41,679 nt of DNA from JBEKYD01 sp049509915 (GTDB taxonomy: Bacteria; Acidobacteriota; Terriglobia; Bryobacterales; Bryobacteraceae). The stretch covers positions 1-41,679 of the forward strand of contig JBEKZL010000023.1 of the NCBI GenBank assembly GCA_049509915.1. Direction: 5' to 3'. Shown here in pieces: positions 1 through 7,982 of the stretch (positions are counted from its first letter, which is position 1; each line of letters begins with the position of its first letter). Both the position numbers and the translations under genes were made by a program. The notes beneath the pieces were generated by a model that was not told the origin of the DNA, did not search any database, and worked only from the letters and a program-made list of their open reading frames with translations.

Positions 1-82
1 GGGGAAACGAGAGGAACCGAACCGAGCGGGAATGACGCCCAGAATTTTACGCGGCACACGCTAGGTTACCACAAAAATCCCT

Positions 83-1099
83 GTGTTAGACTTGGGAAAG
101 AAAGGATGGCTAGCGGCCTTGCAGCCTTCCGCAATGAAGCTGTCGTGCGTGGGCATCTTCAGTCTCGGATTGTTGTTTTCCCTGAACGGTCAGGAGCAAC
201 CGGTCAGCATTGTGCCGCGGCCGAAAGCGCCCGAAAAAGCCGAGGTGTTGCCCAAGGCGAACATCCGGGTTGAGAGCACGTTGGTGCTGATTCCGGTCAC
301 CGTGACCGACCCGATGAACCGCTTCGTGACCGGGCTGGAGAAGGAAAACTTTCGCTTGTACGAAGACAAGAAGGAGCAGGATATCACTCAGTTTTCGAGC
401 GAAGACGCGCCCCTTTCGGTAGGTGTGATTTTCGATTGCAGCGGCAGCATGGGCCACAAGCTGGAAAAGTCCCGCCTGGCGGTTTCCCAGTTCTTCAAGA
501 CCGCCAATCCGGAGGACGAGTTTTTCCTGGTGCAGTTCAGCGATACGGCGAGCCTGGCTCAGGCATTTACGCGAAATCTGGAAGAGATCCAGAACCGTCT
601 CACTTTTACCCGGTCCAAGGGCAGAACTGCGCTGCTCGATGCGGTATATCTCGGGCTACATGAAATGAAAAGGGCGAAAAACCCGCGCAAGGCGTTGCTG
701 ATTATTTCCGACGGTGGCGACAACAACAGCCGCTACACCGAGAACGAGATCAAGGACCTGGTGAAGGAAGCCGACACACAGATCTACGCCATCGGCATTT
801 ACGAGGATGCGGGCTCTCGCGGGCGCACGCCGGAGGAGGCTACCGGCCCCGCCCTGCTCACAGAAATCGCCGAACAGACGGGCGGACGGCAGTATTCGGT
901 GGATAACCTGAATGAGTTGCCGGACGTGGCGGCCAAGATCGGCGTGGAGTTGCGCAATCAGTACGTGCTGGGATACAGCCCGGGCAACTTGCAGCACGAT
1001 GGGAAGTACCGCCATGTGCTGGTGAAGATCGTTCCGCCCCGCGGGCTGCCGCCGCTGCGGCCCTTCTGGAGACTGGGGTACTATGCTCCCGTTCAATAA
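83..1099 (+). CDS. Secreted VWFA-domain protein (acidobacterial VWFA-related family), first of a pair
   Basis: Predicted exported protein with one von Willebrand factor A domain; such domains bind protein partners through a metal-ion-dependent adhesion site. The site looks complete: D118-C-S-G-S122 fits DxSxS, a Thr follows in GRTALLDAV, and ISDGGDNNS supplies the later Asp. A hydrophobic N-terminal segment (VGIFSLGLLFSL) looks like a signal peptide. The GTG at 83 gives the longest frame, but the ATG at 134 gives a more normal signal peptide; neither has a clear Shine-Dalgarno site. The 3' end overlaps the next VWA gene by 17 bases, so the two are probably co-translated. The partner and process are unknown. 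Confidence 0.85.
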   Translation: MLDLGKKGWLAALQPSAMKLSCVGIFSLGLLFSLNGQEQPVSIVPRPKAPEKAEVLPKANIRVESTLVLIPVTVTDPMNRFVTGLEKENFRLYEDKKEQDITQFSSEDAPLSVGVIFDCSGSMGHKLEKSRLAVSQFFKTANPEDEFFLVQFSDTASLAQAFTRNLEEIQNRLTFTRSKGRTALLDAVYLGLHEMKRAKNPRKALLIISDGGDNNSRYTENEIKDLVKEADTQIYAIGIYEDAGSRGRTPEEATGPALLTEIAEQTGGRQYSVDNLNELPDVAAKIGVELRNQYVLGYSPGNLQHDGKYRHVLVKIVPPRGLPPLRPFWRLGYYAPVQ

Positions 1100-2093
1100 A
1101 CGCCTGAAGGTTTTGACTCTGCTGGGGGCAGGCTTAGTCTTGAGCGGCCAGCAGAAACAGGCCGGCTCGGGCGCGGCCGAAGACGCGGGAGCGATTTTCC
1201 GCGCCGACACGCGGCTGGTAGTTTGTCACGCTACCGTGGTGGACAAGAACGGCCACCTGGTGACCGATCTCAAACAGCCGGCTTTTACGGTCTACGAAAA
1301 CGAAGTTCAGCAGACAATCAAGGTTTTCAAGCGCGAGGACGTGCCGGTGTCGCTCGGCTTGATCATCGACAACAGCGGCAGTATGCGGGAGAAAAGGGCC
1401 AAGGTGGCCGCCGCTGCCTTGGGTCTGGTCAAAGCCTCTAACCCCGAAGACGAGGTCTTCGTGGTGAACTTCAACGACGAGGCGTTCCTCGACCTGCCGC
1501 ACGGCGAGGACTTCACCAACAAGATCTCCGATATGGAAGAGGCCCTCAGCCGTATCGATGCTCGCGGCGGTACGGCCATGCGCGACGCCATCCGCATGTC
1601 CATCGATCACCTGAAGGAAAAGGCCCATCGCGACAAAAAGGTGCTGGTAGTGGTGACGGACGGGAACGATAATTCCAGCGTGATCAGCCTGGAAAACCTG
1701 GTCAAGGCGTCGCAGCAAAGCGATGTACTGCTCTATGCGGTGGGACTGCTGAGCGAAGAGGAACGGCGCGAAGCCGCCCGCGCTAAACGCGCGCTGGAAG
1801 ACCTGGCGACGGCCACGGGCGGCGAAAGCTACTTTCCCCACGAACTGGCCGAGGTGGACCGGATTGCCCAGCAGGTGGCGCATGATATCCGGAACCAGTA
1901 CACCATCGAGTACACGCCCAGCAACCAGGCCATGGATTCGACCTACCGCAAAATCCGGATCGTGGTCAACGCCGCCGGCCATCCGACGGTTCGCACGCGC
2001 AGCGGCTATTTCGCGACGCCGGACCAGTCCGCGCCCCCGGCCAAGAATTCCTCCGAGTTCCAGCAGCCCGCCAAGAAAGAAAAACCACAATGA
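1083..2093 (+). CDS. Secreted VWFA-domain protein (acidobacterial VWFA-related family), second of a pair
   Basis: Paralogue of the upstream gene with the same plan: hydrophobic N-terminus (LTLLGAGLVLSG), a short beta-rich region with a VTDLKQPAFTVYEN-type sequence, then a VWA domain. The adhesion site is D96-N-S-G-S100, Thr in GGTAMRDAI and Asp in VTDGNDNSS, so metal binding should be intact. The C-terminus is low-complexity and lysine/proline-rich (PAKKEKPQ). The ATG lies inside the end of the preceding gene, and the stop overlaps the next ATG as ATGA. The two proteins may act together at the envelope; that is inference from coupling and shared architecture. Confidence 0.87.
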   Translation: MLPFNKRLKVLTLLGAGLVLSGQQKQAGSGAAEDAGAIFRADTRLVVCHATVVDKNGHLVTDLKQPAFTVYENEVQQTIKVFKREDVPVSLGLIIDNSGSMREKRAKVAAAALGLVKASNPEDEVFVVNFNDEAFLDLPHGEDFTNKISDMEEALSRIDARGGTAMRDAIRMSIDHLKEKAHRDKKVLVVVTDGNDNSSVISLENLVKASQQSDVLLYAVGLLSEEERREAARAKRALEDLATATGGESYFPHELAEVDRIAQQVAHDIRNQYTIEYTPSNQAMDSTYRKIRIVVNAAGHPTVRTRSGYFATPDQSAPPAKNSSEFQQPAKKEKPQ

Positions 2094-2326
2094 TATTGGC
2101 CCTCTGGCGGTTGACGCGCGGCTACCGCCTGCGGCCCTGGAAGAGTCCCTATCTGCGCTGGCGACTGGAGACCTACTGGTGTGTCCATGCCGACCGGATC
2201 GGGTTTCGCGAGTTCTGGTGGCTTGCCTGGCGGCAGAGAAAACCGCTGTTCCGGTATCTGCGTTGGGCCGCGGAAATGAATCGCGCGCGCCATCGAGCGC
2301 CAGAAATGGATTCAGGCGTTAACTGA
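2090..2326 (+). CDS. Small Arg/Trp-rich hypothetical protein
   Basis: A 78-residue protein whose start codon overlaps the stop of the second VWA gene (ATGA), so it is probably translated by reinitiation. It is rich in Arg, Trp and Tyr (for example YLRWRLETYW and GFREFWWLAWRQR) and has no signal peptide or clear membrane span. I recognise no domain. The composition suggests a small amphipathic or membrane-surface protein. Its place in the operon suggests a role with the VWA proteins, but no function can be read from the sequence. Confidence 0.65.
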   Translation: MILALWRLTRGYRLRPWKSPYLRWRLETYWCVHADRIGFREFWWLAWRQRKPLFRYLRWAAEMNRARHRAPEMDSGVN

Positions 2327-2400
2327 CGCGCGATGTCCCCGGTAGCGCCGGTGGTCGCGCCGAAGGATGGCTGGAGCCGTTCGCAAGACAAGATCAAAGA

Positions 2401-2422
2401 ACCGGCGGCAAAGACCGCCGGT
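2401..2422. other. 8-bp hairpin beside the intron 3' end
   Basis: Arms ACCGGCGG and CCGCCGGT enclose a six-base loop, 74 bases after the VWA operon. Read on the minus strand it is followed by TTCTTTGATCTTG, which is weakly terminator-like; read on the plus strand there is no T-run. Bacterial group II introns of some classes choose sites near terminator hairpins, so the position a few bases from the intron edge may not be chance. The rest of 2327-2426 shows nothing else. Confidence 0.4.
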
Positions 2423-2426
2423 TGAA

Positions 2427-3422
2427 TCGACATAGGCAGGCGGTCGCCCGCTTTCCGTGTCACACCAACCGGCGTACGGTCCGTACCGGGCGGTGCGGCA
2501 GGTTGAGCTGTCGGCCGCCAGTCAAATTCGGAATCCCGAGCGAGTCGAAATAGGCATTGGGCAGCGCGAAACTGAGTGCCGGGCGGTTCGCCAGCCTCCA
2601 CGGGCTATGGGCGCTACCGGCCGTTTTCGCGGGAGTTCCGTACCCTCGCCTCGCTTCCGCAATTCAGCGAAACGCACCTTGCCCCGCTTCCACTGCTTCC
2701 AGATCACCGACCCTAGCCTGCGTCTGGTCCACTCCTCAAGACCTTGCCACACCGAGGGCGTCTGGCTTTGGCCGAAATAGCCAATCCATCCGCGAAGATA
2801 CGGGCCCAACTCCTCGGCCATTTTCTCCACGCTCACGCCCCGCGTCCGCCGCGTCAGCTCCCGAATCTTCGCTTTGAACCGAAGTACCGCTTTCGGCGCG
2901 ATGCGCCGTTTTGGCGCCCGATTGGCCGTGAAACTGAAGCCCGGAAACTTCCGCTCCCATGGCCGCGCCACCGCGCTCTTCTGCCCGTTCACCTTGAGCT
3001 TGAGCTTCGTCGTGATGAACCGCCTAATACTCGCCATCACTCGCTCCCCTGCCCGCCGGCTGCGAACGTAGATGTGGCGGCCGTCCCCGTACCGCGCAAA
3101 CCGGAGACCTCTCCGCTCCAACTCCCGGCCGAACTCGTCGAGCACGATATTTGCGGAGCAAGGGCGACAGTGGACCGCCTTGCGGCGTCCCCTCATCGAC
3201 CGGACTCACCAGCCCGCCTTCCATCACCCCGGCTTTCAGAAACGCCAGGATCAGCTTCAGCAGCCGCCGATCACCGGCCCTGGTTTCGATTCTGGCCATC
3301 AGTTGGTCGTGCGAGACTCGGTCGAAAACGCTCTTGAGATCCAGATCGAAAATCCAGTTCACCCGCTTCCGCTTGATCGCCACATACAGCGCGTCCAGCC
3401 TATCCTGGCACACCGACCGGGA
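2427..3422 (-). mobile_element. Decayed group II intron (3' part)
   Basis: The minus strand carries the remains of a retrotransposing group II intron. At the 3' end, after the reverse transcriptase remnant, positions 2427-2496 resemble an intron domain V/VI region: a hairpin around GTACGGACCGTAC, then a second GC-rich stem and an end resembling the common ...TATCCCGAT terminus (here CCTATGTCGAT). The 5' half of the intron, including the ribozyme domains before the reading frame and the N-terminal third of the protein, is absent. The break at about 3422 coincides with an intergenic repeat seen again near 6930. The ribozyme fold was judged by eye and is approximate. Confidence 0.6.
2460..3422 (-). 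pseudogene. Group II intron reverse transcriptase/maturase, truncated and frameshifted
   Basis: Recognisable in pieces: VNWIFDLDLKSVFDRVSHD (palm motif A region), EGTPQGGPLSPLL, then in another frame ANIVLDEFGRELERRGL, the maturase region WIGYFGQSQTPSVW and a C-terminal ALPNAYFDSLGIPNL. An extra base near 3155 splits GGPLSPLL from ANIVLDEF. A second shift near 2580 splits GGWRTAR from ALSFALPNAYF; the restored frame ends at the TGA at 2460-2462. The catalytic YADD motif reads YGDG (3080-3091), so one of the two metal-binding aspartates is gone. The N-terminal fingers region is missing. It cannot be an active enzyme. Confidence 0.88.
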
Positions 3423-3468
3423 GGGAGCGCTTGCCGCGCCTAAACTGCGAATCCCCGAAATCGGTTTA
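3423..3468. repeat. Intergenic repeat, 46-bp module also found at 6930-6976
   Basis: Starts with GGGAGCGCTTGCCGCGCC and continues through AACTGCGAA, a run of C and AAATCGGTTTA. A copy with few differences lies at 6930-6976, where it follows the right arm of the inverted repeat described there. Here it directly abuts the truncated end of the intron reverse transcriptase. Confidence 0.7.
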
Positions 3469-3553
3469 GCAGCCTTTGCTGCACGACCGCCGCCCGTCGT
3501 TGACTTCCCAACTTTCACCGTGCTACAGATTAGCGGTTGCCCGAGCCAACACC

Positions 3554-4594
3554 GTGAGCCATCCACTAAGACCCGTCCTCGACGGTCGCGAGACAGTCGA
3601 TCCGAACCTGGTGCCCAGACGCATCCTCCATACCGGTGCCCAGATGCCGGCCATTGGACTGGGTACCTTCGGCTCCGACCATATTGGCGCCGAACAGGTA
3701 GCCGAAGCGGTCAAGGCCGCGGCCGCCATCGGTTACCGGCATTTCGATTGCGCTTCTGTCTACGGTAACGAAGCCCGTATCGGGGAGTCCTTCCGCCAGA
3801 TTATGGCCAGCGGTGTCGGACGCCGCGAATTGTGGATCGCCTCCAAGCTCTGGAACGACAAGCACGCCGAATCCGACGTCATTCCCGCCTGCCGCCAATC
3901 TCTCCATCACCTGGGCCTCGACTATCTGGACATGTACCTGGTCCACTGGCCCTTTCCCAATTTCCATCCGCCCGGCTGCGATGTTTCCTCGCGCAGCCCC
4001 AATGCACGCCCTTATGTCCACCGGGAGTTCATGAAAACCTGGCGGCAAATGGAGACCTTGGTGGAGTTGGGGCTCACCCGCCACATCGGCACTTCTAATA
4101 TGACTATCCCCAAACTGGAACTGCTGCTCGGCGAAGCCCGCATCCGGCCGGCCATTAACGAAATGGAGTTGCATCCCCACTTCCAGCAGCCCGAGCTGTT
4201 CGACTATGTTCGCCGCCACGGCATCGAACCGGTGGGCTTTTGCCCGGTCGGCTCACCCGGCCGTCCCGACCGTGATCGCACGCCACACGATACCGTCGAT
4301 ACCGCGGACCCGGTGATCGTGCGGATCGCCCGGCGTCTCGGGGTACACCCGGCGGTGATCTGCGTAAAATGGGCGGTCCAGCGCGGCCAGACGCCGATCC
4401 CCTTTTCCGTCAATCCCAATAACTTCCTCGCCAACTTGCGGGGGGTGGTGAGCCAGCCGCTCACCGCCGACGATATGCGCGACATCGGCGCTATCGACCG
4501 CAATTGCCGCCTCATCAAAGGCCAGGTATTCCTCTGGAAGGCGGAGCAATCGTGGGAAGCCCTGTGGGATCTCAATGGAGCGATCGAATCATGA
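3554..4594 (+). CDS. Aldo/keto reductase
   Basis: NAD(P)H-dependent reductase of the AKR superfamily, a cytosolic TIM barrel that reduces sugar or other carbonyls. The catalytic tetrad is complete: D65 and Y70 (FDCASVYGNE), K98 (SKLWND) and H131 (LVHWPFP). GLGTFGS at the N-terminus and PIPFSVNPNNF near the C-terminus, where AKRs bind cofactor phosphate, also fit. At about 346 residues it is slightly long for the family because of a 30-residue N-terminal tail. The GTG at 3554 is preferred; an upstream TTG at 3476 would start inside the repeat and add unrelated residues. The stop overlaps the start of the next dehydrogenase (ATGA), so the pair probably act on the same sugar. The substrate cannot be told. 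Confidence 0.88.
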   Translation: MSHPLRPVLDGRETVDPNLVPRRILHTGAQMPAIGLGTFGSDHIGAEQVAEAVKAAAAIGYRHFDCASVYGNEARIGESFRQIMASGVGRRELWIASKLWNDKHAESDVIPACRQSLHHLGLDYLDMYLVHWPFPNFHPPGCDVSSRSPNARPYVHREFMKTWRQMETLVELGLTRHIGTSNMTIPKLELLLGEARIRPAINEMELHPHFQQPELFDYVRRHGIEPVGFCPVGSPGRPDRDRTPHDTVDTADPVIVRIARRLGVHPAVICVKWAVQRGQTPIPFSVNPNNFLANLRGVVSQPLTADDMRDIGAIDRNCRLIKGQVFLWKAEQSWEALWDLNGAIES

Positions 4595-5661
4595 GTTCAG
4601 CCGCCGTGATGCTGGGCGCCTACCTGCCCGGCGACAGCACCACCCAGCTCAAGCAGGTGCCGGTTCCCGCGCCCGGCCATGGTGAAGTGCTCCTCCGCAT
4701 GAAGGCCTCCACCATTTGCGGCTCCGACATCCGCTGCATCTACCACCAGCACCTGGGCAAGGGCCCGGAAGGCTACCAGGGAGTGGTAGCCGGCCATGAA
4801 CCCTCGGGCGAGATCGTCCGCGCCGGCCCCGGATGCCGCCGCTTCGGGGTGGGCGATCGCGTCATCGTTTATCACATTTCCGGCTGCGGCCTCTGCAACG
4901 ATTGCCGGCGCGGTTACATGATCTCCTGCACCAGCGCCCGCTACCGGCGCGCCTACGGCTGGCAGCGCGATGGCGGCATGGCCGACTTTCTGCTGGCCGA
5001 AGAGAAGGATCTCATCTGGCTCCCGCCCGAGCTCAGCTTCACCGACGGCGCCCAGGTGGCTTGCGGCTTCGGCACCGTCTACGAAGGATTGGAAAAGATC
5101 GGCGTCGGCGGCAACGACGCCGTGCTGATTACCGGTCTCGGCCCCGTCGGCCTGGCCACCGGCGCTCTCTGCCGCAAGTTGGGAGCACGCAAAATCATCG
5201 GCATCGACGTGGTGATGGAGCGCCTCACCCTGGCCCGCGACCTCGGGCTTTGCGACGAAGTCCTTCTCAGCGGCCCGGAAAACGTCGCCGACGTCCTCCG
5301 CTTGACCGGCGGCGCCGGCGTCGAACGCGCCGTGGATTGCTCCGCCCACGAAGGCGCCCGCGCCACCGCCATTCGCGCCACTCGCAAATGGGGCCGGATC
5401 GTGTTTCTGGGCGAAGGCGGCCGCGTCGAGTTCAACCCCTCGCCCGACATCATCCACGATCAGAAAACCATCTTCGGCTCCTGGGTCACCTCCACCTGGC
5501 GCATGGAAGAACTCGTCGAACGCCTGGTGGCGTGGAAACTCCACCCGGCCGATCTGGTAACTCACCGCTTCCCGCTCGATCGCGTCTCGGAAGCTTATAC
5601 CCTGATGGCTGGCGGTAAGTGCGGCAAAGTGGCCGTCTGTTTCGACGAAGAACTGACCTAA
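4591..5661 (+). CDS. Zinc-dependent alcohol dehydrogenase (medium-chain, sorbitol/threonine dehydrogenase-like)
   Basis: Medium-chain dehydrogenase that oxidises a secondary alcohol or polyol with NAD(P). Catalytic zinc ligands are C43 (TICGSD) and the H69-E70 pair (GHEPSG). The structural zinc site has four Cys at 99, 102, 105 and 113 (CGLCNDC...C). The nucleotide fold shows GLGPVGLATG followed by an acidic residue at the end of the second strand (IGIDVVME), which favours NAD over NADP. The ATG overlaps the stop of the aldo/keto reductase by ATGA; starting further upstream would only translate that gene's 3' end. A reductase plus dehydrogenase suggests interconversion of a sugar and a polyol; the sugar is unknown. 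Confidence 0.9.
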   Translation: MSSAAVMLGAYLPGDSTTQLKQVPVPAPGHGEVLLRMKASTICGSDIRCIYHQHLGKGPEGYQGVVAGHEPSGEIVRAGPGCRRFGVGDRVIVYHISGCGLCNDCRRGYMISCTSARYRRAYGWQRDGGMADFLLAEEKDLIWLPPELSFTDGAQVACGFGTVYEGLEKIGVGGNDAVLITGLGPVGLATGALCRKLGARKIIGIDVVMERLTLARDLGLCDEVLLSGPENVADVLRLTGGAGVERAVDCSAHEGARATAIRATRKWGRIVFLGEGGRVEFNPSPDIIHDQKTIFGSWVTSTWRMEELVERLVAWKLHPADLVTHRFPLDRVSEAYTLMAGGKCGKVAVCFDEELT

Positions 5662-5729
5662 AGCCCGAAGGGCGATAGAAACTAGCCCATGGCTTGAGCC
5701 GGGGGGACGGGGCTCGGCCCGCCTGGCGA

Positions 5730-6725
5730 TCACCTCAGGGACTTGATCTCCTCGTCCAGCCGCATCAGGGTTAGGTCCAGCGCGACGGCGCCGTTCGCGC
5801 ACACCCGGTTTCGGCCCGTGCGCTTGGCTTCGTACAGCGCTTCGTCGGCGCCGTGGATCAACTCCGGTGCATCGCCGGCTCCCGATGCAGGCCGGGCGCA
5901 AACACCAGCGCTGCAGGTCACCTCCACGAATTTGTCCCCTATCGCCACCCGCTCGCCGGCAATCGTCTGTCGAATTCGTTCCGCTTGCACCATCCCGCCG
6001 GCCAGATCGGTGGCCGGTAACACCACTAGGAATTCCTCGCCGCCATAGCGCCCGAGGGTGTCGTACCGCCGGATCGCAGACCGGATACGGTGCGCCACCT
6101 CCCGCAGTACCGCGTCGCCCGCCTGGTGCCCGTGGGTGTCGTTCACCATCTTGAAATGGTCCACGTCGACCATGAGGGTCGCCAGCGGATGTCCCTCCCG
6201 CTTCGCCCGCGCCAGTTCCTTATCCAACGTCTCCAGAACCGACGCCCGGTTCCACAACCCGGTCAGGCTGTCATGGGTGGCTTGTACCCGCAACTCCTCG
6301 CGCGCATCCAGCAATTCCCGCTGCAATTCCAAAATCCTCCATCCGGCCCGCATCCTCACCCGCAACTCCTGCGGGTGGAACGGTTTGGTTAGGTAATCAT
6401 CCGCGCCCGCATCCATTCCGTAGACCAGATCCTGCGATTCGGTTCGCGCCGTCAGAAGCACAATGTAAATGTACGGCTCCCGCGCCGCCGCGCGGACCTT
6501 TCGACAAACCTCCACCCCGTCCATGCCCGGCATCATCCAATCCATGACCGCCAGGCGCGGCGGATCGGCCAATTCCAGGGACTTGTACGCCGCTAGCCCA
6601 TCCGATACCTCCACGACCTGGTATCCCCATTTCCCGAGCATAGTCCGCAACATGCATCGGAAAACGGGATTGTCGTCGGCAACCAGCACCTGCAACCCGG
6701 CGCCGTCTGGCTGGCTGGTACTCAA
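5730..6725 (-). CDS. Response regulator with diguanylate cyclase (REC-GGDEF, PleD-like)
   Basis: Makes c-di-GMP from two GTP under control of a phosphorylated receiver. The receiver (about 10-130) has the acidic pair D17-D18, phospho-acceptor D62 (VMDWMMPGMDG), T92 and K114 (LTKPF). A short helical linker leads to a GGDEF domain (150-315) with an active-site GGEEF at 228-232. The product-inhibition motif RxxD is R219-R-Y-D222, five residues before it. A TTG at 6725 is taken as start because GGGAGGACAGCAGG lies just before it; an upstream TTG at 6797 has no such site. It lies alone on the minus strand between two carbohydrate gene pairs. No cognate kinase is in the window. Confidence 0.9.
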   Translation of the reverse strand: MSTSQPDGAGLQVLVADDNPVFRCMLRTMLGKWGYQVVEVSDGLAAYKSLELADPPRLAVMDWMMPGMDGVEVCRKVRAAAREPYIYIVLLTARTESQDLVYGMDAGADDYLTKPFHPQELRVRMRAGWRILELQRELLDAREELRVQATHDSLTGLWNRASVLETLDKELARAKREGHPLATLMVDVDHFKMVNDTHGHQAGDAVLREVAHRIRSAIRRYDTLGRYGGEEFLVVLPATDLAGGMVQAERIRQTIAGERVAIGDKFVEVTCSAGVCARPASGAGDAPELIHGADEALYEAKRTGRNRVCANGAVALDLTLMRLDEEIKSLR

Positions 6726-6852
6726 CCTGCTGTCCTCCCAAAACCTTATCGGCAGAGTTGGCCGGGTTCTTGATATCGGAAGGAGGTCGGGGGACAAGCC
6801 TCCCGGCCTGTCAAGCCTCGGGCGCTTAACCGGTCTGGGAAACCCGTTCCGG

Positions 6853-6976
6853 GCAACCGCTCCCTTCGCGGTCGCTGATCGGTAAGCGATTGAAAACGCG
6901 AGTTGCCCTTAACCGAGCCGCGACCGCCAGGGAGCGGTTGCCGCGCCTGAACTGCGAAATTCCCCAAATCGGTTAA
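6853..6976. repeat. Intergenic inverted repeat (LPYGRG family) plus 47-bp module
   Basis: Left arm 6853-6883 begins GCAACCGCTCCCTTCGCGG; right arm 6911-6942 ends GGGAGCGGTTGC, imperfect inverted copies about 27 bases apart. The right arm continues into the module shared with 3423-3468. The element fills most of the 319-base gap between the divergent cyclase and isomerase genes, so it could affect both leaders. It belongs to the family also seen at 9.4, 21.9, 32.6 and 36.2 kb. Confidence 0.8.
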
Positions 6977-7044
6977 CCACCCTCGAGCCTCGGCCCCCGC
7001 CCCGAAGTTGTGGGACAATTGCACTTAAATCAGAGGAATTCTAA

Positions 7045-7980
7045 GTGCCTGAAACCCCTTCCCGCCGCGCCGTCCTGGTTTCCGCCGCCTCGGCCGGGGC
7101 TACGCTTCTCGCCCATGCCGCGCCGGCCCCTCCCGACCAGCACACCACCCGTCCCAAGCTCAAGGTGGCCATTTTCTCCAAGCACCTCCAGTTCGTCCAG
7201 GGTGAAGATCTCGCCGAAGCCGCCGCCAGCCTGGGATTCGACGCCGTCGATATCACCGTCCGCAAGGGTGGCCATGTGGACCCGGTCCGCGTCCGTCAGG
7301 ACCTACCTCCGCTGGTCGCCATCCTCCGCCGCCACGCTCTCGAGGTGCCCATGATCACCACCGATATCGTGGATGCCGACACCCCGCACGCCGAACACGT
7401 CCTGGCCACCATGGCCGACCTCGGCATCCATCGCTACCGCTGGGGCGGTCTCACCTACACGCCCGGTCAATCCTACCCCGCCCAGCTCGATCGGATGAAA
7501 CCGCGCATTGCGCGCCTCGCCGCCCTCAACTCCCGCTACCGGGCCTGCGCCATGTACCATACACATTCCGGCAGGAACCTGGTGGGCGCTTCCATCTGGG
7601 ATCTGTATATTTTGCTCAAGGACTACGACCCCGCCGCCGTCGCCGTGAATTTCGATATTGCCCACGCCGTTATCGAGGGCGGCCTCGGCGGCTGGATCAA
7701 TTCGTTCCGCATCACCGGCCCACGCCTCCGCGGCATCGCCATCAAAGATTTCATTTGGGCCCACGAACCCGGCCACAACTGGAATCCGCAATGGGTACCT
7801 CTCGGCCAGGGCATGGTCCCGTTTGCTGAGTTCTTCGCGATGGTGACTGCGGCGAATTTCGACGGCCCCGTCCAGGTTCACTTCGAATATCCACTCAGCG
7901 AGCAGCCCGCGGAAGTCTACCCAGCCATGAAACGGGATCTTGCCCAGCTCCGCCGCTATCTCGCCCAGGCGAAGCTCTGA
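7045..7980 (+). CDS. Exported sugar phosphate isomerase/epimerase-like TIM-barrel protein
   Basis: Resembles the xylose isomerase-like TIM-barrel family (AP endonuclease 2 fold) that isomerises or epimerises keto-sugars using a metal. Family-like segments are IFSKHLQF, LGFDAVDITVRKGGHVDP, MYHTHSG, VNFDIAHA, IKDFIWAHE and VHFEYP, which together supply the expected His/Glu/Asp ligands. The first 25 residues contain a twin-arginine (SRRAVL) followed by an Ala-rich stretch and AHAAPA, so it is probably a Tat substrate. The GTG start has GAGG seven bases before it. It is followed after two bases by the enolase-superfamily gene, with which it should be transcribed. The true substrate is unknown. 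Confidence 0.82.
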   Translation: MPETPSRRAVLVSAASAGATLLAHAAPAPPDQHTTRPKLKVAIFSKHLQFVQGEDLAEAAASLGFDAVDITVRKGGHVDPVRVRQDLPPLVAILRRHALEVPMITTDIVDADTPHAEHVLATMADLGIHRYRWGGLTYTPGQSYPAQLDRMKPRIARLAALNSRYRACAMYHTHSGRNLVGASIWDLYILLKDYDPAAVAVNFDIAHAVIEGGLGGWINSFRITGPRLRGIAIKDFIWAHEPGHNWNPQWVPLGQGMVPFAEFFAMVTAANFDGPVQVHFEYPLSEQPAEVYPAMKRDLAQLRRYLAQAKL

Positions 7981-7982
7981 AA

